Assembly: GCA_009760855.2 (NCBI GenBank)
Contig: WPIO01000008.1
Span: forward strand, 5,426,001 to 5,490,000
DNA from: Cristatella mucedo
Taxonomy: Eukaryota; Bryozoa; Phylactolaemata; Cristatellidae
Direction of reading: 5' to 3'
Length of the DNA: 64,000 nt
Made by a program: the position numbers and the translations under genes. The number at the start of each line of letters is the position of its first letter. Position 1 is the stretch's first letter. Positions 55,001 to 64,000 of the stretch are shown here, one piece after another. The notes under the pieces are model-generated. The model had not been told where the DNA came from and did not search any database. It saw nothing but the letters and a program-made list of their open reading frames with translations.

Positions 55001-58000
55001 CCTGGCACCAAAAACTGAATGGACATCTTCTTGCGATCGGGCCTTCTGTCGACCACCGAAAATCCTAAACTCGCTACAACCAGTGTCTGTCACAGCCTGG
55101 ACGTTGACTCACCTCCATTAAAGTCTCACCTAACGATGAATGATTTCCGCTCGTCTCTACCTGCTCTCCCTCGTGAGTGTGCTGCTTTAAAGTGTGTTTT
55201 CCATGCGTACGTGTCCACCATTGGTTAATGTTTTTAAGCAGCGTTTCTTCCTGATAACTGGCTGCCCGGAGAGTGCACCGGGCGAATACTTGTACTTGTG
55301 CCCATTTCCATGCTTTTCTGCTAACGATGCCTGATTTTCACCAAGTCTAGGTTACAACTTTTCCTGAAGTGAGCATTAAAGCAACATGATATATACAGAA
55401 GATTTGGCTGTCTCTTAGGCTGCCACTAAACGTCTCAACTGTTACGGTTATTGCTATCTTTTTGGTCAAGTAATTAGCTACGCCTTTCAAGTTAAGAAAA
55501 GTATGCTTGATCGGCATCCACGTTTGGTCACTCGTTACAGAAGGCCACAAGACTTCTATCAGTCTTGAATAGAAAGTAGTAGTATTCTCGGCTTCACTGG
55601 TATTAGATAGGTCTTCCATCGCATTTTGACCTCATGACGAAAATTTTACCAAAGACGTGAGCCCAGTGCAAGTAAGACAAAAATGCCAGACGGGAGCAGT
55701 ATCAAATTAACAGCCACGTAAACCTGGCCTATGGCAAACCAAAGTGGGGCACCAACTTGGCACTACGCTCTGTTTTTCGGAAAAGGGAAACTTTTTTACG
55801 GCACCGTAGAGAAGCCTTCACAATCCCGGCTGCATCCGCTGTTGTATTTAAAGTACACGATAGATCTGACTGTGTGCCAGAAAGACCGATGCAATTTCCG
55901 AACCTGCTCAGCATCACAACCAGGAGTTTCGGTCACCGCTAGTTTTTTGTCTTAGTGACAGTAGAAAAATCGTAGCAATACTGACGCGAAACACCAGCAG
56001 AAAGCTGGTCGGAAAGCCCCCTTTTTTTTGACGGATCCCCTTTGACTTCAGGACACCCTTGATGCATCGCACTCGCTCTCGAGTTCTGGCCCAGCGACGA
56101 CGTCGCCAGACGGTACACAAGTCGATGCCTACGCCAAGTTCACTTGCTCAGCTTTAAGCCGAAGCAGCTAAAGCAGTTCGAGGAGGACAGAGAAGGGCCA
56201 GAAGTTTGAGGCACTGATCATCGGGCAGATGGCAAGTGTTCGCCTTCAGCAGCAACGCCAGCGGTGCTGTGCCGCACCCACCTTCTCCACGACTCCTCCA
56301 GCGTTGAGCTCATTGATGTCGTCTGCGTCGAGTTCAACGAGGTGGTCATGCGGTGATGGCTTAGGGGCTACTGAAGTGACGAGCGTGAGGCCGCTGCTGC
56401 GCCCGTCCTTAGCATCGTCAGCTGAAGGACTCGTGCTCGATGGGTTACGTAGCAGGTGGCCGAACCTTCAATGCAATGCCTGAACGGTGTGCCGAAGCAT
56501 CCAAGTTGGGATAGCTTTGATGCAGCAGCAGCAGAACCGGCTTCAGCAACCAAAGCTCAGCAACGCTTAGGTAATCAATCGTCGCAAACTAGCAAACTCT
56601 ATGAAAAAGAGAGCCAATCTCTTAAATGTAGTCTCTCTCAGGCTCTAGAATCGTTGGAGTTTAGATTGATTTTCTAAAATCTCTACTCGTCTTAGGCTTG
56701 CTCTGTCTTCCTATCATTCTTCTGCCCTGTGCCTGTCTCCGGCTGTTATCGGCAGGCCAAATTTAATGAATTGCTACGACTATAGAGTCCTATTTCAAGT
56801 GTCCAGCTTTAAATTGTTTACTGTGGCAGAAGCTTCGATCTTTCTGTCAGAGGCTGGTCGTTCCTCAGGGCGGTTACGCAGCTACCTACATCCAGCTTTT
56901 AGTTAGGCCACGTTGTACCTTAATCTGAAGTCGCTCTCATATTCTCGGCCTAGGATTCGATCGCATTCTACATTGGACACTGTCGGTTACTCTGCGCCGC
57001 TCAGCTCCAGCTAACTGCTCATTTCGTGACCAAAAGGCATTTGCAGTGGCGTTCCTGCAATTCGTCCCTTACGTGCGTGCTTATACGTGCTGACACTTTG
57101 CATTGTGCCACTGGTCACATTCGAATTGTGATGGTGTTTGTGTCACTCCTAACCATGTTATGCTTGTTGACATTGAGCCTGCTACCATTAACCATTCGAT
57201 CTTGCTTCCTATTCAGCATGTGTAAATTGCCTAGAAAGAGATTGAAGTTTTCTCAAGGGTGCTATATCAAATGTGTTATTATTATCAGCCCTTATGGTTT
57301 TGTGGAATCATATACGGAGATGCATTACATGACATTGCTGAAGCACAGCAACGTATGTGTATCTTTGGCTAGACTACAGCTACGACTGCATGCACGGGAG
57401 GATGCAGCGAGTCGAAGAAATTTACAACTCATTGGTCAATGATATTACAAAAATCAAATGAAGCATGCGCACACTATTAAGTGAATGCATTGATGGGGCC
57501 GGCGGGGGGGGGGGAGTGAGGTAGAGGTCCTAAAACTCTTAACGAGGTCATCGAAAACCGGGAAATAGCAACAACTGGCGCCGCTGCCCATTGACTCTGC
57601 TCTGGTCCTACTTACTTATTCTGGTCCATGAGCATCTCCTTTAGGGCTTCCAACTCTTGGTACGTGTGACTTCCTTCCTCGTGAACCGGAAATATAGGAT
57701 AACGCTGTCTCACCACACCAACGCCAGGGATGTCGGGAAGGAGCACGCGTATTCCAGAAGACGAAACGTTGTGCATTGCTCCGCTAGGGTCAAGGACGGC
57801 GACAGAACTTCTGGTTGTGTCGGCCGCATTCTTGTCGACCTGCAAAGCGCCAAGACTGACTTGCATCTTATTTGCAGGCATAGTTTTAATTGGTGCCAGC
57901 GTGCAATTCCACACACCTCTCCTCCACTGAAGAACTCTTCTGGTGTGAGGTAGTAGTTGTCCTTGCTGGCTCCGTTGTAAACCCTGCTGAGAGGTTGCTT

Positions 58001-60880
58001 TTCGTTCTGGTTGCCACTGTTCGCGACGATGACCGTCTTGTCTGGAAAAGAATAAATTATGTCCGTACATATTGCCGTTACGTTAACCCATAAAGCAGTC
58101 TTACCAGCAGATGACTCTTCAAGTGTTCCTAGGGAAACCGCTTGTCGAGGCTATTTGGTGACAGCGCTTTTACTTGTGTAGGGCATCACTCGCATGCGTA
58201 CGATCTGCGTCGAAAAGAGCGTGTTTAAAAAACGATACATACTTAGTTTATTAGCAAGACTGTCCTCCGTGCGTGCGTGTGAGTGTAACCAGCTGGCATT
58301 AGCTAGATATGACCGTATTGCGACTAGGTCTACCAAAATAATAATAATATTAAGAAAAATTCATTTGTATTACGCCCTTTGTGACAATAATCTCTTTTAG
58401 GCACTTAACATGTGCTGTACGCGAAAGGGTCACATCCCGCGTAATCAAGCTGTTATGATGCCGAAACTTCCTCCATGTCATACTGAATGCAATCTGGAAA
58501 ACTTGGCTCCTGGAAGTTTCACCAACTTGTTTGAGACAATACTTCTGGCAATATGTGTGGGATAAGGAGCGTTCACGTCTTTGAGAGTAAGATACAGCCT
58601 TCCCTTTGATTGGGCAAGTAATAGAGCGACCTTGGAGGGACGAACGAAGACAGAAGCCGCTGCCAAGTCTTAAGCGACGGGTATTGGACTGTCAACAAAA
58701 CAAAATTCGAATTGATTTCACCAACGTGGAGAGCTGAAAAGAAATGCACGGTGCAAGTAAATCACAAAATTGTCAGCGATAGCAAGTGACTTTCAAACCG
58801 CCGTATCTAGTCGGATTAGGTCTTATACTGTTCTGTACGTCGGGTGATATTTAGTCGAGCACGAGTGCTTCGAGTAAGGAGGTCAGAGGTCAGAGTTAAC
58901 GAATGGCATTACTTTTTCAAGCTATTTACAGGTAAATTTTAATTTTTGTAATGGCACTGGATGGGTAGCTGCAAATAATTAAAATGCTGGTATAGATACA
59001 GCGGCTCTCAAAGAAATATTTTTCATTCATCCTTTATAATTATTAATCTTAAGGTTATTTTGTATATATCACTTCTTCAATCAAAAGATAAATATTTAGA
59101 GAACACATATTTGAACTCTGTCACCTCCTGTAGATCACATAGCAGATGAATACATGCTCCACTTGAACACTTGGCTGCTTTCCGTGGATCAAGCGCTCAG
59201 ATAGGAGAGGCAGAATAGCTCTACTGCAGAGGTTCTTATCATGTAGCAGATAAAGACGGAGGCGAGTACAAGATTCCTTAATAGTTTTAATAATGCACTT
59301 GATAAAACGCCCTCATAGAACTCAATCTCTTTCTAGGCGCTTTATATTTGCTGCTAAGGGAACCGCGATTGAAAGGTGAGTAATATCATGCTCGATAAAC
59401 AACATGAACAATATAGTTAGGGGTGACATGCACAGGGTCAGCATGCAAGTGTGGTTAGGGACAGCATGCACAGTGTCAGCACCCAAAAGTACATGAAAGA
59501 CGAATCACAGGGACCCACTAAATGCTGTCCTAAGTACGTGTGTTTTTAAGCTCCTTTTAAATGTGGTCAGGTAAGGCGATGTTCTGACGCAGTCGGGAGT
59601 GAGTTCCCGGCTTTGGGAGCATACGAACTAAATGCACGGTCTCCAAAGGATTTAAGGTTTGTACGAGGTATTTGTAGACTGTTGGATTCCAAAAAGCGGG
59701 TGGTACGGTGCTTGGCCTGATGGGGGAGTAAATCTGAGAGATAGGCTGGAGCCATATAATGGAGGGACCTAAAAGTGAGCGACAAAACCTTGAAGTCGAT
59801 CCGTTGGTTGACTGGTAGCCAGTGCAGGTCGGCGAGAAGTGGAGTAATGTGGCGACTGCGACGCTCACGACAGACAAGCCTAGCTGCAGAGTTTTGCACC
59901 AGCTGCAATCGCCTGATCGCACATGCTGTGAAATGACTAGGGAATAATCACTTGAAGCTGCAGCTGTGATAGCAATGTATTTGAGTTGTATCTCAATCAG
60001 ATGAACAGCGTTTGGCATTTTATCTGTAACGAATAAAAATCGTTCTTCGATTTCCCAATAGACCAGGAATAGACAAAGATATTACTGCGAATAAAGGTGG
60101 ATGAAGGCTTGCAGAAATGTCCTCATGTAGGCAGTGAATATGTAACATCCATGTGGTAAAAACCTTCGCTTAGGTGTCGAACGAAATAGCTGAAAACTGA
60201 CCTCCGTCTGTTTGGAAGGAACAGAGAGAAGCGCCAATAAACAGTTGTCGTAGACAGCTAGCACAGCTTAAATCCTGACACGTGACATGATATGGCAGCG
60301 CTGCGTGCCCAGGCCTCTCGTAAATAGCGTTACATTCAGCGATAGAACTTTGCGGAGACCACGCCGTGTTCTCAACATGCACAGATTTGACCAAGAGTGG
60401 ACCATTTACATCGTGTGGCTATGAATTACTTGGGCTTGTTTTTACGTTCGCTTCGCAGCAAAGGCTAATTAATCGCTTTGCGTTTTAGGAAAACAACTGC
60501 AAAAGTGAAAAATAAATCGAGGCAATATTGAGCTCAATATATCGCGGCCCAATGGTAGAGCCTAATCAAAAGAGCTTCGGGAGTATTTCTGTTTTCTGTT
60601 TAGCCATATCGCGGCAGCTAGTGCTGCTTTAGCGTTCTTTCTAACTCAAATTCCTTCAATACATTGATCCAGCTAGTAGCTAGCTGGCTATTTATTTTTG
60701 AGTGCAGATTAAAAGTAAACAATAGCTGAATCAATACAATTTCTCACAAATCTACCAAAATGAAAGCTAGCAATTTTCTATCCTCACGTCAGGTCACGGA
60801 GAGTTTCCATCACATAACTCGAGCCTGCTACCTGGGGTTCGTGTAGCTCGAGCACCTGACCGCACTGCAAAAAATCCGAC

Positions 60881-60921
<41 letters not shown>

Positions 60922-60941
60922 CGTATATACTAAATATTATT

Positions 60942-60986
<45 letters not shown>

Positions 60987-62098
60987 TATATACTAATATA
61001 TTAAAATGCATATATATTAAAGAGAACTTACAGGGCAAGGATCGCCATCCAAAGCAGCTGGGCAACTTATTCTTTGCAAGAACTGCTGGTAACTTGTCCA
61101 AGTACTTCTCTCCGAAGTGCTAGCTAGTTGCAAGCCTATCCTCGGAGCATCAGCCCACATGTACTGGGTTACAAAACCAAAAAGTGCCAGGCGGTGGCTG
61201 CCGCCAACTAGTGATCAAGTTGGGGCAGTTTGCTTCCATTCATCCGACGGAGCAGACTGACTCAGGGGATTGGTGAACACTCTTAGTTCTACAGCTTGTT
61301 GTCTTTGAAAACCCAATTTCGATTTTTGAGGCACCGATAGGTGTGCAACGCCAAAAATCGTAGCCATTTAGTAAGACATTTATATTATGCTCATTTTTTC
61401 ATAGAGTGCAATGTGGCAAAAGCGCAGTCACCTACCGTGTATGGCTAACTTGTAAGGATTCCAAGACTGAAGTGGTGTCGCGAAGACGATCTCAAGGGGG
61501 ATTGCATAGCTGAGCCTTTGCGAGAATGTCTTGCAAGTCTTTTTGTCTACGAAAAGGATGAAAATGTCAGCCGTAATTACTTTGTAAGCTGGCGTGATGA
61601 GTGCATCTTCTCATGTCCAACGCAGCCGGCAGACAACGGTGAAAGTAGAGAGCCACACTCATTCTTACTTAAGCAAGTGGTGCTCGATTTAGGCACCACC
61701 TTGGGCTGCGTCGTCAGAGCTGTGTACAGGTTGGCGTCATTAAAACCTTTTGTTTGCATTGACTGTCCCATTGCATCTCTGTCCTCCATGGACACAAACC
61801 GGTGGTAGTAGGCCGCATTCAGAACGGTATCCGTTTTTCCAGGTTCCATGCTGGTACCAAAATGTGCGTCGTCCGTAATATTAGCACCGTAGTTGTTGAG
61901 ACCTGCAAGAAAATAAATGCAACAAGTTCAATCATAAAGCCATCGGCTAAGCCGTTGTATAGTATTTGCTGGCGTTCAAGATGGCGCAGGTCAAGGCCCA
62001 ACTAACCGGGTATCTCCCGCATCATCTTGTCAAGCATTGAATTGTAGAAGAGACCTTTGTTGGCGCCATTCCAATTTCCATTGGGACCCAAAACGAAT
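51096..62098 (-). CDS. Gene B: 3' half (last seven exons) of a tandem paralogue of gene A
   Basis: Seen: exons 62098-62007, 61902-61669, 61546-61436, 58041-57917, 57839-57616, 56465-56282 and 51248-51096 join in frame. Exon lengths 92, 234, 111, 125, 224, 184 and 153 compare with 92, 231, 111, 125, 224, 181 and 156 in gene A, with identical phases. No break is visible in any exon, so the copy looks functional. The exon upstream of 62098 is not in the remaining 1.9 kb (in gene A the equivalent intron is 1.1 kb), so the gene continues past the window or that exon is lost. Like gene A, the long intron after exon 10 (3.4 kb) carries retroelements. The stalk and anchor exon is not visible, so whether B also has them is unknown. 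Confidence 0.85.
51940..52045 (+). mobile_element. LINE A tail in gene B last intron
   Basis: GAGGCAGCAAATGTAAAGCG, CCTAGAAAGAGATTAAGTTC, TCTGAGGGCGCTTTACCAAG and a (TTA)n array of about 12 units. Confidence 0.9.
52046..53699. other. Gene B last intron, no element recognised
   Basis: Short frames only. A weakly coding-like stretch at 52,700-53,050 (AYLSQKTIHNKKCLAL) cannot be assigned. Confidence 0.35.
53700..54170 (+). mobile_element. LINE A 3' end
   Basis: PLETVPLVRMLPKLGTH lies in the alternate frame of [16 protein letters not shown], then TAFKKKLKRTYL. The 3' UTR is TGACACTGTGCATGTCAACC, CCTAGAAAGAGATCGAGTTC and GTTATTGTTATTATTATCC. Confidence 0.82.
54180..54690 (+). pseudogene. LINE reverse transcriptase relic
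   Basis: LVLLNLAAAPDN (cf. [10 protein letters not shown]), then MQYGVPKCSVLGQLVFSAYN (cf. [17 protein letters not shown]) and HVYADSFYGDGTQVYLCPS (cf. [13 protein letters not shown]). Catalytic box disrupted. It abuts the tail of the LINE A before it. Confidence 0.7.
56282..56465 (-). CDS. Gene B exon equivalent to A exon 13
   Basis: 184 bases, acceptor CATTGAAG|G and donor GAGAAG|GTGGGT. It encodes FGHLLRNPSS, a variable linker, LTLVTSVAPKPSPHDHLVEL and INELNAGGVVEK. One codon longer than in gene A. Confidence 0.87.
57050..57285 (+). mobile_element. LINE A 3' UTR fragment in gene B
   Basis: GCTTATACGTGCTGACACTT, CACTCCTAACCATGTTATGC, CCTAGAAAGAGATTGAAGTT and TGTTATTATTATC, between exons 13 and 12. 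Confidence 0.85.
57286..57337 (+). mobile_element. LINE B tail abutting LINE A tail
   Basis: CCCTTATGGTTTTGTGGAAT CATATACGGAGATGCATTAC ATGACATT; only ~50 bases of LINE B, directly after the (ATT)n of LINE A. Confidence 0.8.
57616..57839 (-). CDS. Gene B exon equivalent to A exon 12
   Basis: Acceptor GCTTTGCAG|GTC and donor AATAA|GTAAGT, where the unspliced reading would give AAG TAA. It encodes [35 protein letters not shown] and [20 protein letters not shown]. Confidence 0.92.
57917..58041 (-). CDS. Gene B exon equivalent to A exon 11
   Basis: Acceptor CTTTTCCAG|ACAAG and donor GGAGAG|GTGTGTG. It encodes TVIVANSGNQNEKQPLSRVY and ends YLTPEEFFSGGE. The next intron is only 77 bases. Confidence 0.9.
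58334..58440 (-). mobile_element. SINE-1 fragment in gene B
   Basis: AATAATAATATTAAG, ATTCATTTGTATTACGCCCT, AATCTCTTTTAGGCACTTAA and CGCGAAAGGGTCACATCCCG. Head incomplete. Confidence 0.7.
58478..58680 (-). other. Unassigned coding-like stretch in gene B intron
   Basis: Minus strand: AAASVFVRPSKVALLLAQSK then GRLYLTLKDVNAP is open for 62 codons. No match in gene A intron 10. The string LLLAQSKGRLYLTLK recalls bacterial CpaB/SAF-type repeats, but this is too short to rely on. Confidence 0.2.
59285..59925 (-). mobile_element. LINE A 3' end in gene B
   Basis: AATGCACTTGATAAAACGCC tail at the left. Inverted coding: [60 protein letters not shown]. Same position class as the LINE A in gene A intron 10, but a different truncation point, so an independent insertion. 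Confidence 0.88.
60880..61020. repeat. (TA)n microsatellite
   Basis: Two TATATATA runs separated by TTATCGTATATACTAAATAT, with ATTAATATATACTAATATAT at the right. Confidence 0.9.
61436..61546 (-). CDS. Gene B exon equivalent to A exon 10
   Basis: Acceptor CCTTTTCGTAG|ACA and donor ACACG|GTAGGTGA. It encodes [20 protein letters not shown] and SWNPYKLAIH. Confidence 0.92.
61669..61902 (-). CDS. Gene B exon equivalent to A exon 9
   Basis: Acceptor TTCTTGCAG|GT and donor TGCTTAA|GTAAGAA. It encodes [38 protein letters not shown] and [20 protein letters not shown]. The sequon (NIT) is kept. One codon longer than in gene A. Confidence 0.92.
62007..62098 (-). CDS. Gene B exon equivalent to A exon 8
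   Basis: Acceptor TCCACAG|A and donor ATACCCG|GTTAGT. It encodes FVLGPNGNWNGANKGLFYNS and ends KMMREIPG. 92 bases, as in gene A. Confidence 0.9.
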
Positions 62099-64000
62099 CT
62101 GTGGACAGCATATTAAAGTAATATAGATACGGTTTTTTGCGTTAAATGCTGCGCCTTGTTGTGTCAGCTCTGCATTTAATCTGTGTAGACTGACGGTTCT
62201 TCTGCGAATGCCAAACGAAAAGTGCATGTCTCTTTATATTAGAGCAGCATGGTAATGCCAGAGCTGAGCCTTTAAATGCTTGGAATTAAAAGCTAAAGAG
62301 AACTGTTATAAGCGAAGCTAGGTCAATGCATAAGCGTAATTTTGAGAGGGATTGCTGGGTGGTCACAATTTCTTGGGTGTAGTTTACCACCTAATCTCCC
62401 CCTAAAATAATCTAAAATTTTATTAAGGCATTCGTGACGTATTTACTGAAGGTACATTGAAGTAGAGCAAATATAAAAAGGGGGTCAAATATAATAATAT
62501 AAGCGAATATAAAAAAGTCAAAGGGGGGAGTGGTGATATATTGGTAACTGGCCAATGTAGCATGCACTCTTGTAGTTTAAACTGAACATTTAAATGCTAG
62601 GTAGTAAAATAATTAAATGGCTTTTTAACATTAAAAACGATTGTCAAAAGGTGGCTAATTCATTTCAGCATCTCTCTTTGCTTATTCTCTGCTGTGTGCT
62701 CGAAGTGAGGGCCAAGGCTTTGCACGCTCCCCAGCTCCTCCCGCTTGGATGGCATTGCTTCTGAGTTGGCGCTTTGGCAAGCTGCCCGATTTGCATAAAG
62801 TATGAATTTTAAATTTTCACTGCTGTGCGTTGTGTTTAAAAGTTTTTCAAATAACCGTGAGTTATTGGCATACTTTTCTCAGCCAGTATATTTGTTGAAG
62901 TTAAACGTACCAAGATGGAGCACCTGCAGAATATGCAAGGATAGGGCATTCTCGTCAGCAATGTGAGCACGGAGCTGGAGAAACGGAAGAACGGGGCTGC
63001 AAAAAGAAGGGGGCGTTCTCGCCAGCAACAGCGGCCCGGAAGGCGTGAAGGAGCGGAAGCACGACGCGAACTCGTGACGCTGAGAGGCATTTATCTGTCG
63101 TGCCAGCAGCAATCTTCAGGATAGACTGAGGAAAAAGCAGATGCCAAAAGCATGCAATTTCCTCCTCTTTTTCGCGAGCGCGAGCTAGCTAGTATTAGTG
63201 ACCAGCAATTTAACTTTTCTAAATTGTATTATACACGCTCGTCAATGTGTGGCTGAAGTAGTGAAAACTGCACATGATTTTTTCTAATCGACAAATCATG
63301 AGTGGTAATAAGCCAGTGGATCTAAACAGTAACCAACGCCATGACTAGAGATGTCCTCAGTGAGTTCGAACCAGCGAATGGTTGTTACTATAAAAGGATG
63401 ACGACAATTTTAACGAAGCTCAATTCAATCGCATCCATCGCACGGTAAAATGTCTACATTGTGGGACGCACCCGAGCAGCCCATTAATTGTATCCTATCG
63501 GCTTCAGGATGTTTTTAACGCTCTACAGATCCAAGAAACCAACCATAGACCTTGTTAACTCGTGCGCTCGCTTGAAGGTCTAGCAATGCTTATAAAACTT
63601 GCCATATAACTAAGGTGTGATTGCAGCGTTGTTCAATTTTTCTAGAAGTTAACGAAAGTGAGAATCAAACTCAATATATTCCCGCGTATGCCAGTAGGTA
63701 AGCAAAAGCTTCAAACTATCAGTGAGAGCTTCAATTAAAAAGAAACACGAATACTACGAATGATTGCAACTAGAAACGTTATTGTGAGTGGTCTCTTGCA
63801 ATAATAATTAAGGTCGTGATATTGAAATGGTTGACAAGAGATTTTTTTCAATAGGGAAATCTGCTGAAAGCTTAGCGAGTAGCTTAGAGGTCGGAACCTG
63901 ACGATTCGTCATAGTGCAGGCGACTATTCTTGGATATTTGCTGCAAAGAGAAAAGATCATTTGATGGCTCCTTACAGCTATTTTCGACAGTTAAAGAGCT
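62099..64000 (-). other. Upstream intron of gene B, no exon found
   Basis: I looked for an equivalent of gene A exon 7 ([18 protein letters not shown]) and found none. A Lys/Arg-rich plus-strand frame (NVSTELEKRKNGAAKRRGRS, from ~62,960) has no support. Confidence 0.4.

Noticed and set aside
62879-63112. Lys/Arg-rich frames on both strands, considered as a gene B coiled-coil exon
   Set aside because: The basic reading is on the opposite strand to gene B and shows no likeness to the gene A coiled coil.

Overview
The window is intron-rich, repeat-rich nuclear DNA from an animal. The evidence is consensus GT-AG introns, tRNA-derived SINEs, many 5'-truncated CR1/L2-type LINEs, a Tc1-like remnant and a Ty3/Gypsy fossil. 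It is most likely an invertebrate or basal chordate, but the species cannot be named from sequence alone. There are no bacterial operons, no CRISPR array and no intact rRNA or tRNA gene.

The main content is a pair of paralogous multi-exon genes on the minus strand. Gene A (38368 down to 17504) could be assembled from start to stop as 14 exons with matching splice phases, about 1281 codons. It has an N-terminal membrane anchor or signal peptide, a ~440-residue Thr/Ala-rich mucin-like stretch, a coiled coil, and a ~680-residue ectodomain ending in two HxH segments and a CDG..PPCWDGH motif. Gene B (62098 down to 51096, continuing beyond the right edge) holds the last seven exons of a second copy. 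Exon phases are identical and lengths are identical or differ by one codon, and AATAAAATAT follows both stop codons. Conservation between the copies, not length of open frame, is the evidence that these are real exons. I do not recognise a named family. Several exons are short and invisible as long open frames.

Layout: 0-4.3 kb holds a LINE tail, a Tc1-like remnant, a decayed copy of a repetitive unnamed protein family and a (CT)n tract. 4.75-9.85 kb is one arm of an old segmental duplication whose other arm is 38.8-43.7 kb, each with its own LINE insertions. 10-16 kb is LINE and Gypsy debris. 16.1-17.1 kb is a 28-bp minisatellite of about 35 copies. 17.5-38.4 kb is gene A, its introns filled with LINEs and SINEs. 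44-51 kb holds LINE pieces and a 1.6-kb AT-rich degenerate satellite. 51.1-62.1 kb is gene B; 62.1-64 kb is its next intron.

The duplicated arm and the duplicated gene lie in the same order at similar offsets (33.6-35.4 kb), so both probably came from one tandem duplication of a block of about 34 kb. Two LINE families (A, tail (ATT)n; B, tail (ATTAC)n) and two SINE families dominate the rest. SINE-1 shares its 3' end with LINE A, the expected sign of a SINE mobilised by that LINE.
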